From NCBI GenBank assembly GCA_965221545.1, contig OZ244901.1:2418001-2482000 (forward strand): 64,000 nucleotides of DNA. The letters are read 5' to 3'. This DNA comes from JAJEFO01 sp022819605. Its GTDB lineage: Bacteria > Pseudomonadota > Alphaproteobacteria > Rhodobacterales > Rhodobacteraceae. Made by a program: the position numbers and the translations under genes. Of the stretch, positions 26,051 to 35,458 are shown piece after piece. The stretch's first letter is position 1; each line of letters begins with the position of its first letter. Under the pieces are notes generated by a model. That model was not told the origin of the DNA. It worked only from the letters and a program-made list of their open reading frames with translations, and searched no databases.

Positions 26051-27496
26051 ATGGCCTCGCCTGTCCTTGCACCAGGGCAAGTATCAGAGATCAACCTAAC
26101 CATCACCCCGGCGGACAAGGCCCGATCGCCGTTTCTGGAAATCCCGTTTCGGCTTCCCTCGGGCGTGACACGGCTCGACGTCGGATTCGAATATGCAAGG
26201 GCCGAAGATTGCGCCCTCGACATTGGAATCATGGACTGCCGGGCCACGGATTATCCAACCAGATCCGGATTTCGCGGCTGGAGCGGCAGCGCCCGCAACG
26301 AGTTCTTTGTCGCCACCGATGCGGCAACGCCCGGGTATTATGCCGGACCGATGCCCCCGGGCTCCTGGAAGCTGTTGCTGGGGATGTACCGCGTGCCCGG
26401 CAGCGGCGCGGAGGTGCGCCTGACGCTGATGGCCGATGCAGCCCCGCGCGAGGCGTATTCCGCGTCGAAGCCGACCACGCCGCGACTTGAAAATCCCGGT
26501 TGGTATCGCGGTGATCTGCATTGTCACACTCATCACAGCGACGCCTGCGGCGCGCCGGAACTGCTGGTCGAAAGCGCGCACCTTGCGGGGCTCGATTTCC
26601 TTGCGGTCACCGACCACAACACGACGTCACAATGGGAGTATTTCGGTCCCCGGAGCCATGAAGACCTGGTCTTCATACCGGGAATGGAGGTCACCACCTA
26701 CCGAGGCCATGCAAATGTCTTCGGCCTCAACGAGTGGATCGATTTCCGCCTCGGCAGCAGCAGCGATCTAGAAGCCCTGGTGCGCGAAGTGAGGCGGCAG
26801 GGCGCCATTCTTTCGATAAACCACGACAAGGAACCGCTCCCCTGGGACTACGACTACCCCGACATGGATTGCATGGAAGTGTTTCACGGCCACTGGCTGA
26901 CCGGAAACGACGGCGTCTTGGCCCGGTATGATCGGTTCCTGGCCGATGGTCGACGGATTTCCCTTATCGGAGGCAGCGACTACCACCAGCCAGCAGAACT
27001 GGAACGCCCCGGGCCCGTCGGGCTGGGCAATCCGACAACCGTGCTTTGGATGCCTTGCCTGGACGCCTGTGCTGTCGTCGACGCACTGCGAACAGGGCAT
27101 GGATATGTCACCGAGTCTCCCACCGGCCCGCACCTTGCCTTCACCGCAAATGGTCAGCCGATGGGGAGCACGGTGGCGGGCGGCGATTACATCACCCTCG
27201 AGGTCGAGGTGACGGGTGCGTCCGGCGATCGCCTGGTCTGGGTCAGCGAGGAAGGCCCGGTTTCCGAGATGCACATTCCCGACGATGCCTGGGCGCAAAC
27301 CATGCGCTTGCCGACACCCAGCACGTTCCTCCGAGCCGAAATCCTTGCTGACGCGAGCCGGGCGAGGGTGATCAAGAATCTGTTGGACTGGTGCGCGGAA
27401 AGGACCGGGCTTCTTCGTGGCCAACAATCGCTGACCACCGCGCGCCCCATCCGCCGCACGCTGTCAAACCCGGTCTATTTCGAAGTTCCGGCATGA
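26051..27496 (+). CDS. CehA/McbA-type PHP-domain metallohydrolase, copy 2
   Basis: The protein has 481 residues from ATG; a GTG six codons upstream is possible, but AAGG lies at a good distance from the ATG. The layout equals that of the preceding gene: beta-rich N-terminal domain, PHP domain, C-terminal domain. Metal-ligand segments are YRGDLHCHTHHSDACG, FLAVTDHNTTS, ILSINHDKEP and IGGSDYHQP. Identity with copy 1 is limited mostly to these motifs, so the pair probably has different substrates or successive roles. Both would hydrolyse an ester, carbamate or phosphoester group of the imported compound; which one is not visible. Confidence 0.87.
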   Translation: MASPVLAPGQVSEINLTITPADKARSPFLEIPFRLPSGVTRLDVGFEYARAEDCALDIGIMDCRATDYPTRSGFRGWSGSARNEFFVATDAATPGYYAGPMPPGSWKLLLGMYRVPGSGAEVRLTLMADAAPREAYSASKPTTPRLENPGWYRGDLHCHTHHSDACGAPELLVESAHLAGLDFLAVTDHNTTSQWEYFGPRSHEDLVFIPGMEVTTYRGHANVFGLNEWIDFRLGSSSDLEALVREVRRQGAILSINHDKEPLPWDYDYPDMDCMEVFHGHWLTGNDGVLARYDRFLADGRRISLIGGSDYHQPAELERPGPVGLGNPTTVLWMPCLDACAVVDALRTGHGYVTESPTGPHLAFTANGQPMGSTVAGGDYITLEVEVTGASGDRLVWVSEEGPVSEMHIPDDAWAQTMRLPTPSTFLRAEILADASRARVIKNLLDWCAERTGLLRGQQSLTTARPIRRTLSNPVYFEVPA

Positions 27497-27554
27497 CACC
27501 GCACCCCGCGCAGCCCGCGGCTCACTGGAATGAAGGGAAGGATCAAAACGGACC

Positions 27555-28268
27555 CTAACCCGACATGGGTGCCGAATCCGCCATAGGGGATTCCATTTTG
27601 CCCTTCCATAGTGGACGCATCATCGATCTGGCGGCTCCCAGTCTGCCGAGATCATGCAGTGCCCGGATTTCGGGGCAGGACGCCAGCGCTGTCTTGTAGC
27701 TGGGTTTCCGAGAGATCGTGTTCGCCGTGCTGGTTCTTGAATTCATCGATGAGAATGAAGATCGCAGTGTCTCGGGCTTTCGCAGCCTCGCCTGCGTCGA
27801 TGAACAGATCGGCGAGGTCGCGGGACAGATTGCCGCTGTCGGCTGTACTGGTCTCGGCATAGACATCGACGGAGAACTTGACATTCCCATACTTGATTTT
27901 GATGGCATCGGCATGGCTCTTGAGAACACGAAGCCCCTTATTGACCTTTTCGCTGACGCCTTTGGCCCGATCGAGTTTCAATAGCGCGGCGCGAACGGTT
28001 CCCATGTTGCTGACGGAGAGCGCTTCATTGGCGCTTGCCTCCCGAAAATCCGTCAACGCGCCGCCTTTGTCAGCTATGGCTTGAACCTCGTTAAGCAGAT
28101 CGGTTTTCCGACATCTCGAAACCCAACGAAAACGAAGCTTCGTGCCGATTTGCCGAGCCGGTTTCGCTGAATCGCGATTTTGGCCTCGTCCAGTATTGAT
28201 TCGCCGCCAGCGAGCTCAGGAGGTGGCGTTCCCGCGCCAGGAGCGTACGGATTCGCTGTCGGATCCAA
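27555..28268 (-). pseudogene. Broken AAA-type ATP-binding protein
   Basis: Two minus-strand frames must be joined. The first (28268 to 28074) reads MDPTANPYAPGAGTPPPELA, ARSFVFVGFRDVGKPICLTR. The second (28056 to 27652) reads LKLDRAKGVSEKVNKGLRVL, IKIKYGNVKF and TAIFILIDEFKN. In intact members the first part is PFxPGAGxxPPELAGR followed by a Walker A GLRGVGKT, and the last is the Walker B strand. Here the P-loop threonine is a proline, the frame shifts near 28065, and the protein stops soon after Walker B. It is a dead member of a family of ATP-binding proteins of unknown role. Confidence 0.75.
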
Positions 28269-28566
28269 AGCGAGGGCTTGTAGCTGGTTTACTCTCTACT
28301 TCGATAAACTTCCCATTGGTGGCTTGGGGCACTTGCATGTTAAGGATTGGTAAGCCTTGGGAGGCTGACAAATCCTTAACATTATGTCGCTGCATGGAGC
28401 GGACCTTGAAAAAATCGCGGTCCAGCAGGGACTTTGAGGAAACGCGGACCAGATCACACCCCTGGAAACTCCGGCAGTATTTCTTGCTGCCGAGCCAAAT
28501 GCTTCGACTGACGTGGTTTTCGGAGTTCTCATGCCAATTGACCTCGCGGATTTTGGTGCTGTCCAG

Positions 28567-29556
28567 CTAGGGTCTGAGCTTCTGCGCCTCGGCGACCTGG
28601 TCCCGGGTCATCTCTTCTTCCAGTATGTTCAGGAGTGCCCTGGCTTCCTCATCACCTTGTGCGCTGGCAAGGTTGAACCAGAAATAGGCACTTACATAAT
28701 CCTGCGGCACGCCCAGGCCCTTGTAATGCATGTACCCCAGCTTGAACTGGGCGCCCACATGCCCCTGTTCTGCGACCCCGCGAAACCATGTGGCGGCCTC
28801 GGCGTAGTCCTGCGGCACGGAATCGCCAAAGTAATACATGTACCCCAGCATGGGTTGGGCTTCGGCCTGCCCCTGCTCGGCAGCCCGGCGAATCCATTTG
28901 ACGGCCTCAGCGTTGTCGCGCGGCACGCCCAAGCCAAGGTAATACATGTGTCCCAGCCTGAACTGGGTGTCGGGATCTCCCAGTTCTGCGACCCTGCGAT
29001 ACCATGAGGCAGCCTCGGCATAGTCCTGCGGTACGCCCTCCCCGTTGTCATACATGTGTGCAAGCCTGAGCTGGGCGTCGGCATGCCCCTGCTCGGCAGC
29101 CCTGCGATACCATGCGGCGGCCTCGGCGTTGTCCTGCCGCACGCCCTTCCCGTCGTCATACATTTGTGCAAGCCTGAGCTGGGCGTCGGCAAGTCCCTGC
29201 TCGGCAGCTCTCCGCAACCATGTGGTGGCCTCGGAATAGTCCTGCCGCACGCCCTGGCCGGCGTCATACAAGAGCCCCAAGATAAACTGGGCGCCGACAT
29301 GCCCCTGTTCTGCGGCCCTGTGAAACCATGCGGCGGCCTCGGCGTTGTCCATCGGCGCTCCCCGACCGAAGAAATGCATGTACCCCAAGCTGTACTGGGC
29401 GTCGGCATGTCCCTTTTCGGCCAGCGGACGGAATATCTCCAGTGCGTCAGTGTAATCGCCGCGTTCATACGCCTCCATCCCGGCTTCGAGATCGGTGGCA
29501 TTGGCGACCCCTGCGATAGCGATGAACACCGCCGCCGCCGCAATCCGGAAGATCAT
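28567..29556 (-). CDS. Secreted Sel1-repeat protein
   Basis: The protein has 329 residues. A signal peptide (MIFRIAAAAVFIAIAGVANA) precedes about seven Sel1 repeats of 36 residues, each of the form A-x-x-x-LG-x-MY-x-x-G-x-GV-x-x-D-x-x-EA-x-x-W-x-x-x-AA-x-QG. Clear examples are LGYMYYFGDSVPQDYAEA and LGLLYDAGQGVRQDYSEA. Such solenoids bind partner proteins, usually in the periplasm or at the cell surface. The start was taken at the signal peptide, behind a GGAGCAGAGG ribosome site. The repeats are similar at DNA level, so the copy number may vary between strains. Confidence 0.88.
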   Translation of the reverse strand: MIFRIAAAAVFIAIAGVANATDLEAGMEAYERGDYTDALEIFRPLAEKGHADAQYSLGYMHFFGRGAPMDNAEAAAWFHRAAEQGHVGAQFILGLLYDAGQGVRQDYSEATTWLRRAAEQGLADAQLRLAQMYDDGKGVRQDNAEAAAWYRRAAEQGHADAQLRLAHMYDNGEGVPQDYAEAASWYRRVAELGDPDTQFRLGHMYYLGLGVPRDNAEAVKWIRRAAEQGQAEAQPMLGYMYYFGDSVPQDYAEAATWFRGVAEQGHVGAQFKLGYMHYKGLGVPQDYVSAYFWFNLASAQGDEEARALLNILEEEMTRDQVAEAQKLRP

Positions 29557-29984
29557 CCTCTGCTCCTGACCAACGAAAGCAGTTGCGAGGATATCGCAAG
29601 CACACGAGGTTGTCAGCATTCCTGACGGCGATGCTCCAGAACAATATCAATGCGCATGCGGCCGGTCGCTGATCATTCATGCTCCATCTTCACACCTGTC
29701 ATCAACAAAGAGTAGGCATACAGCAAAACTGTTTTTTCCGCGGCCGGATTCTGAAGACATCATGTTGACTTTCAGAATCCGGGAAACCGTCCTTCACAGC
29801 ACCCGCTCCGTGGGCAAAACGCCGCCAGGAGAGAAGGGGCCGGAACACCGACGGAATTGCCAAGCGCACCGCATCTCCGCAACCCGAGCCTTGGAACAAA
29901 ACCTCGACCACATCAAGTTCCCGCTGCGCAGGACGTATCGAGAAGAGTACAGGGGATGTGAGGATTGACGAGGAACGACACTCG

Positions 29985-30470
29985 TCAATTTCGTCGCGAA
30001 AGCAAGACGAGGCCAACACAGAGCAGCAAGCTGAACAGCGCCATGTATGCAGCAGTCCAGACTGGCATGAAGAACATCATCCGACCCAGTTCGAGATTGA
30101 TTTCCTCAAGACCCTTGCCCGTTCCTCCGATCACAAACACAGTGACGATGGCGATGGCGAGTCCGGCGACCCACGCGGACCGACGATATCCCAGCCGCCA
30201 GAGCTGGCGGCAGAGCAAAGCGGGAGGCAAGGAGATGTATGCGAAGAGGACCGCCGCAACTGCCAGCACCGGCCAAAACAACTGTAGCGTGGATGTTTCC
30301 GGGTTGCTCGCAAAACCATGCCGAGGCGCCTCCCATCGCAGGATTTCCACCCAATCCATAGGGCTAAAGTGGAATTGTTCGTAGGCGACGATCTTCATGA
30401 TAACTGCAGCCGGCAGCCAGGACAGCGCCAGTATCCAAAACCCAACTTGCCTGACAGTTTCCCGGTTCAT
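29985..30470 (-). CDS. Small membrane protein, related to the next upstream gene
   Basis: The protein has 161 residues and four likely membrane segments: about residues 8-26, 66-88, 99-116 and 136-156. Between segments two and three lies PALLCRQLWRLGYRRSAW, which recurs almost unchanged in the protein encoded at 30607-31110. No family is recognised. The two genes share direction and are about 140 bases apart, so they look like an old tandem duplication. Inner-membrane location follows from hydrophobicity; the role is unknown. Confidence 0.65.
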   Translation of the reverse strand: MNRETVRQVGFWILALSWLPAAVIMKIVAYEQFHFSPMDWVEILRWEAPRHGFASNPETSTLQLFWPVLAVAAVLFAYISLPPALLCRQLWRLGYRRSAWVAGLAIAIVTVFVIGGTGKGLEEINLELGRMMFFMPVWTAAYMALFSLLLCVGLVLLSRRN

Positions 30471-30606
30471 CACGCGATATCTCTAGCCGAGATGGGGAAC
30501 CCGTGCAATTCTCGATGTTTGTCAGTGACTCAGAGGAACCCTTGGGAAAGGGGGTCTCTGGCTTGAATTCGGAACCTTGGCTGAATTGTTTGTCGCCAGG
30601 AATGCT

Positions 30607-31110
30607 CTAGTCTGGGGCAGAGTGCCCGGAATCACGCCCAGTGACTGAAGTTTTGCGTCCTTGCAACAAGAGCACTGCGATGCACAACGGCACGCTGAAT
30701 ATTGCCAAATACACAACGATCCAGACAGGCAATAGATGTACAAGAATGAGCAGCTTTCCACTGTCGGCATTGGCCGGGATGCCATGCCAGTAAAAGAGCG
30801 CCACGGTTATTGCAGCCATCGCAATCCATGCAGCCCATGCTGTTCGGCGATTGCCGGATTGCCAAATCCGTCGGCAGAGCAAGGCAGGCGGAATACCGAT
30901 CGGCCCCAAGACGACCAGGGAGATCGCAAGATATTTCAAGATCACTGGCCAAAGTGTCGCGAACCTGTCGACAAGGATCTCCATGGGAAATCCGGACACG
31001 AGAACCTGGTGCAAGATCCCGAACACCCAGAACCCGCAAAACAGCAAGGGAAGCCAGGTCAGCGCCAACAGCCAGAATCTCACGCGAATTGCCACCCTCC
31101 CACCTTTCAT
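30607..31110 (-). CDS. Small membrane protein, paralogue of the gene at 29985-30470
   Basis: The protein has 167 residues and four likely membrane segments, including LLALTWLPLLFCGFWVFG and VHLLPVWIVVYLAIFSVPLC. PALLCRRIWQSGNRRTAW corresponds to PALLCRQLWRLGYRRSAW of its neighbour, and PVW with a following Y-x-A-x-FS also matches. The hydrophilic C-terminal tail (GRKTSVTGRDSGHSAPD) is extra. The start MKGGRVAIRVRFW is likely, but a GTG within the first ten codons is possible. No function recognised. Confidence 0.6.
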   Translation of the reverse strand: MKGGRVAIRVRFWLLALTWLPLLFCGFWVFGILHQVLVSGFPMEILVDRFATLWPVILKYLAISLVVLGPIGIPPALLCRRIWQSGNRRTAWAAWIAMAAITVALFYWHGIPANADSGKLLILVHLLPVWIVVYLAIFSVPLCIAVLLLQGRKTSVTGRDSGHSAPD

Positions 31111-31340
31111 TTCAAAGGTTAGCTCGAAACCTGACAAGGTCAATCCATTGCAGGGCCGGCAAATGGGAGTGCTTCGGCCAGCATTCGGTCCCAAGAGGAA
31201 AATGACCAACTGAAAGGAGTTCAGGACGGCCCACCGCAGCCGGCAGAAGCAGTTTCGCTGGTTGATCGACTTGATGGCAGCGCTCGGAATCGATCCCGTC
31301 GCCACGCTCCCGCTCGGCTGCTCCCCCCTCGCCCTCGCGA

Positions 31341-31568
31341 TCACCTGTCTGCCACGCTGCGCATGGAAACTTGATCGCTGCTGCCGAGAGAGGCTGCCGA
31401 CGCTCCCTGAGGCACAATCCCCAGTCGTTCCGCCCGATCAAGGAGTGCCTTGACGGAGGACGGATACCACGTCGCACGTCCACGGGGAGTCGGCTCGTGC
31501 ATCGCGTCGAGCATGGCGCACATTTCCTGCATGGCGGACGCATGAAGCCGCTGGGGCATGGTCAACAC
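31341..31568 (-). pseudogene. Recombinase C-terminal tail remnant (repeat copy B)
   Basis: The 75-codon frame contains TPRGRATWYPSSVKALLDRA, which resembles the end of the recombinase domain of large serine recombinases (TPRGG-x-W-x-x-x-x-V-x-x-x-L-x-R). It ends LGSSDQVSMRSVADR. The catalytic part is missing. The last part is repeated, in protein and DNA, at 11252-11420. Similarity to recombinases rests on one short motif. Confidence 0.45.
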
Positions 31569-31959
31569 GAGAGCGCAAGCGAATGGAGCGGGCAGAGCAT
31601 TGCGCGTGCAGCGGCGTCCGCCAAACCCGCGATCCCCATGCTCGCACGAGAATGAGACGAAGGAGTTCAGAACAGCAAGCCCCTACCCCGCCAGTCCAAG
31701 ATCAGATGAACGGCTCGATGGCATCCTGAACGACCGCGCTCAATTCACACTGCCGCAGAACCCGGCTGTCGGCATTCCAGTTCCCTGCGCATTCAAAACG
31801 CGCCGCGGCGACAGGACCGTCTTTCTGAAAGCCCTCACAGCCGTCGCCATCACAGAACCGATGCGCCAGGATATCGATCGCCGCCTTGACGGATTCGACG
31901 TGCTTGTCAGCCAATGCGGCGGCGAATGCAGAATGCAAGGCCTCCGTTCCAACATCCGG

Positions 31960-32943
31960 TCATGGCCGGCCGTCACGTGCCCAACCGTCAGTCGGCCACC
32001 GAGAAAATCCTTCTATCTGGTGTTTCAGGAGTTCGAATCCGGAGATCAACAGGCGGTCGATTGCGTTCCCGGTGTACCATGCGGTGCGGGGTGTCAGCGT
32101 AACGTTTTCCATGGCAAGGAGCGGACTGGCGGGATCAAGGGGTTCCCGGTGGAAAACGTCAAGAGCACAATGCGACAGCCGGCCACGCGTCAACGCATCC
32201 ACAAGCGCGTCTTCATCGACCAGCGCAGCACGGGCGGTATTCACGAGGATGGCCCCGGGCTTGATTCTCGCGAACTCCTTCGCCCCGAGGAAGCCTTCCG
32301 TCTCAGGCGTGAGTGCGAGATGAAGTGACAGGATGTCGGACCGGGACAGAAGCGCATCCAGCGGACACCTTGTTGCGACGCTGTCGCCGGCTGTTCCGGA
32401 TCGGGACCAGCCAACGACATCTGCGCCAAGAGCGGCAGCAATCCGGGCGACTTCCCGACCGATGCCGCCAAGGCCGATCATTCCAAGGGTCCGGCCAGCG
32501 AATTCCTCTGTGCGAACAAGTCCCCACCGGCCCTGCCTGACCCGGCGGTCCGATTCGGCTATTCGCTTGAGTGCGGCGAAAGCAAGTGCAACGGCGTGTT
32601 CGGCAACCGCCAGGTCGCCATAGTTTCGGACTCCGCGGATCTCGATGCCGAGGCGCCTGGCTTCGTCCAGATCGCCGCGGGTTGCGAGCCCCGACGACAG
32701 ATAGGCAAGGGTTTTCAGATCCGGGCATGCATTCAAAACGGATGCGGAGAGATAGCCCATGTATACGATCGCATGTCGGCGCCCCTAGAGCCGATCGATC
32801 AATTCGGCTTCCGACCTTGGCCTGGAACGGAAGACCTCGACCGCAGGACAGATTTCGATCATCCGGGGCGTCAGCCGGCTGGCGAGCTCGCCGTAGCAGT
32901 CGACAAAGGCCCGGGGCCTTTGCGACGGGTTTCCCGGCTCCGA
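31960..32943 (-). pseudogene. Decayed D-isomer specific 2-hydroxyacid dehydrogenase
   Basis: The main frame (32760 to 31960) gives the C-terminal 266 residues of a D-2-hydroxyacid dehydrogenase: LGMIGLGGIGREVARIAAAL is the NAD-binding loop, VNTARAALVDEDAL holds the catalytic arginine and LDVFHREPLDP the glutamate. Where the catalytic histidine should be (T-P-H), the sequence reads LTPRTAWYT. Upstream in the same frame is the expected N-terminal domain (FVDCYGELASRLTPRMIE and so on), but an in-frame TAG at 32785-32787 interrupts it and there is no start codon before a further stop at 32944. A shorter product from 32760 could be made, but would lack the histidine. Confidence 0.8.
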
Positions 32944-32975
32944 TCATTTCCGAAACTGCCCGAGTTCGGGGCCCG

Positions 32976-33518
32976 TCATTCACGCCAGCGACTCTTCAGG
33001 TCATCCGGGATCTCGACACCCCGGTCTTCCATGGCGAACAGGATGTAATCCATGGGTGGCGGATACACTCCCGTCTGGGAGAGCATGTTATGCACCTGCC
33101 CTCGATGGTGAACCTGGTGCTGGAAAAGATTGCTCAGGCAAGTTCCGAGGGTTTCGTTGACATGAACCGGATCATCGTCGAAAGTCGTGAATGGCCAGTC
33201 CGCATCGAGTTGTTCGCGGGTCAGGGCCTTGGTGAATTCAATGTACCAGGCGTCAATTTCAGACTGTGCGGCCGTAAGCTCGTCGATCCCCGAGAAGATC
33301 TGTTGAATCGGCCATTCGAGGCTAAGCGGCCGTTTCAGGAGGCGATCGCGATAGATTCGATCGGCGGCGTGGATGTGTTCCAGAGTCAGGTATATCGACG
33401 ACTGGAATGCACTTCGGTCCTCCATCAGGGCGCGGACCGTCATGCGTGCGCAGGTTTTGTGCATCCGACGGTTGGCCCATGCATTGTATCTGGCCAGACG
33501 GGTAAATGAAGCAAACAT
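32976..33518 (-). CDS. DinB-family protein
   Basis: The protein has 180 residues. The four-helix bundle of the DinB/YfiT family is indicated by LARYNAWANRRMH at the N-terminus, a metal-binding histidine in TLEHIHAADRIYRDRL and the pair in LFQHQVHHRGQVHNML. Members bind a divalent metal and some are thiol-dependent S-transferases; the role here is unknown. I set the start at MFASFTRLARYN. It lies 19 bases downstream of the TRAP large permease gene, in the same direction, so it may be the last gene of that operon. Confidence 0.88.
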   Translation of the reverse strand: MFASFTRLARYNAWANRRMHKTCARMTVRALMEDRSAFQSSIYLTLEHIHAADRIYRDRLLKRPLSLEWPIQQIFSGIDELTAAQSEIDAWYIEFTKALTREQLDADWPFTTFDDDPVHVNETLGTCLSNLFQHQVHHRGQVHNMLSQTGVYPPPMDYILFAMEDRGVEIPDDLKSRWRE

Positions 33519-33537
33519 CGTGGTCTCCCTGAACGAG

Positions 33538-34851
33538 TTATCTGTTGAAGAGCGCATCCGGCAACCAGAGCGCAATTTCGGGGAAGGCGGTAATGATCAC
33601 CGCGGCAACACAGAGCAGCAGGAAAAACGGAAAAGCAGCGCGGGCGATGAACCCCATCGTGTGGCCGGTCATGACCTGCAGGACAAAAAGGTTGAACCCG
33701 ATAGGAGGCGTGACGAGGCCGAGCTCGATCATGATGACGATGAAGACGCCAAACCAGATCGGATCAAAACCGACGGCGACAACCAGCGGCAAGGTGATCG
33801 GCAGAGTCATGACCATGATGGAAAGGCCGTCGAGAAACAGGCCAAGAATGACGTAGAAGACGGCGACAAGCAGGATCAGGGCATATCGAGACAGGCCAAG
33901 GTCGACGATAAACTTGGCTATCTCCTGGGGAACATGCAGGTAGGCCATGGCGGACGACATGAAATTGGCGGCAACAAGGATCGTAATTCCCATGGTCGTG
34001 ATCCGGATCGTGCCGGCGATGGAGTCCACGAAGAGCTTCCAGGTCAGCTGCCCGGTCAGCAGGACCATCAGAAAGGCACCCAGGAAACCCACCGCCGCCG
34101 CCTCCGACGGTGTGGCGATTCCACTGTAGAGGCTGCCGAGTACGAAGATTACCAGAACCGATACCGGCAAGAGGTCCAGTAATCCCCTGAGACGATCGAC
34201 GGCGGTATATGTGTCGGTTCCGCGGGGAGCCAGCGTCGGGTTCGCGGCAGCGCGCAAGCCTATGTATCCGGAATAGAGCCCGGCGATCAGCAAGCCCGGA
34301 AATACGCCGGCTGCGAACAGGCGGGCAATCGATGTCTCTGACAGCACGCCGTAGATGATGAAGGAAATCGACGGCGGGATCATCAGCCCAAGGCTGCCGG
34401 CGCCGGCAAGCGATCCGACCGCAAGTCCCTGATCGTAATTTCTTTCGGCCAATGCTGCAGTCGTGATCTTGCCAACCGTCGCGGTGGTCGCGGTGGTCGA
34501 TCCGCTCACCGCGGCGAAAATGGTGCATCCGGCAATGTTGGTATGCAGCAGACCGCCTGGAATGCGCGCGACCCAAGGCGACAGTCCGCGGAAGAGGCGC
34601 TCTGACATGTCGCTCCGATACATGAGCTCGCCCATCATGATGAAGATCGGAACGGCGGACAGCTCCCAGGTACTGGCCGAACGCCACATCGATCCGCGCA
34701 TGATCGCGCCGATGCGGTCAATGTCGAAACCGAGGAGCAGATGCAGCGCCGTCAGACCAACCAGGCCAACCGCCGCGAACACCCAGATCCCGAGCGTCAG
34801 ATATGCAGCAAGCAGGCCCAGTGTCGCCAACGCGACTTCCAGCGGTCCCAT
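33538..34851 (-). CDS. dctM: TRAP transporter large permease (DctM family)
   Basis: The protein has 437 residues and about 12 hydrophobic segments. FAAVSGSTTATTATVGKI is the conserved Na+/substrate-site motif of DctM/SiaM subunits, and LGLMIPPSISFIIYGVLSE follows as expected. It is the sodium-coupled membrane subunit of a tripartite ATP-independent transporter. The small permease gene ends 53 bases upstream, and the binding protein gene lies before that, so the order is P-Q-M. The gene start MGPLEVALATLG is ATG. The symbol denotes the family only, not C4-dicarboxylate specificity. Confidence 0.94.
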   Translation of the reverse strand: MGPLEVALATLGLLAAYLTLGIWVFAAVGLVGLTALHLLLGFDIDRIGAIMRGSMWRSASTWELSAVPIFIMMGELMYRSDMSERLFRGLSPWVARIPGGLLHTNIAGCTIFAAVSGSTTATTATVGKITTAALAERNYDQGLAVGSLAGAGSLGLMIPPSISFIIYGVLSETSIARLFAAGVFPGLLIAGLYSGYIGLRAAANPTLAPRGTDTYTAVDRLRGLLDLLPVSVLVIFVLGSLYSGIATPSEAAAVGFLGAFLMVLLTGQLTWKLFVDSIAGTIRITTMGITILVAANFMSSAMAYLHVPQEIAKFIVDLGLSRYALILLVAVFYVILGLFLDGLSIMVMTLPITLPLVVAVGFDPIWFGVFIVIMIELGLVTPPIGFNLFVLQVMTGHTMGFIARAAFPFFLLLCVAAVIITAFPEIALWLPDALFNR

Positions 34852-34904
34852 GGCTCAGTCTTCCAAAAGTGAGGTGCCCGGCATCGCCTGTTTCGGATCA
34901 GGCA

Positions 34905-35447
34905 TCATTCCCGCCCTCGCAGCCCTGCCGAGAAGGAAACGTCTCCCGCGAGAACCCGCAACAGGTACGCCAGCAACTGGACGATGAATACCAGCATGCC
35001 GAGCAGCATGATCGTCGGCGGCAGCCAGAGAGGCGTTTCCGAAAGGGTTTCGCTCACGTGGCCGCGCACGAAATCCCGCACCGCGTTGACGTAGAAGTAC
35101 CAGGCGGCGGTGCCCGTGAATGCAGCCGCCGCGATGATGCAGATCACTTCCGCAATTCGCCGGATCTGTCCGTTTCCGAGTTTTTCGAGGACAAGGTTCA
35201 TTCTGATCAGCGCCCCGCTATTGAGAGCGTATCCCAGTCCGAGAAAGGACATGGCGGCAACGCCGTAGCCGATCATTTCCTCAAGTACGAAGGTCGAGCG
35301 CAGGAACAGGGTCCGAAGGACGATTTCGGCAAGGATATGAAATGTCATCGCCAACAGGATGATCCCGGCAGCGACCGCCCCGGCAGCCGACAGGATTCGT
35401 GCAAATCGATCGAATGAACGAACGAAACGGGTGATTGACGAATTCAT
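34905..35447 (-). CDS. dctQ: TRAP transporter small permease (DctQ family)
   Basis: The protein has 180 residues and four membrane segments, the normal size and shape of DctQ. The segment LGLGYALNSGALIRMNLVLE is typical: G-x-x-x-x-x-x-x-H/A-x-R-M/V-x-x. It pairs with DctM in the inner membrane. The gene follows the binding-protein gene after a 47-base gap filled largely by a perfect hairpin. Confidence 0.92.
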   Translation of the reverse strand: MNSSITRFVRSFDRFARILSAAGAVAAGIILLAMTFHILAEIVLRTLFLRSTFVLEEMIGYGVAAMSFLGLGYALNSGALIRMNLVLEKLGNGQIRRIAEVICIIAAAAFTGTAAWYFYVNAVRDFVRGHVSETLSETPLWLPPTIMLLGMLVFIVQLLAYLLRVLAGDVSFSAGLRGRE

Positions 35448-35458
35448 TTTCGGGCTTC

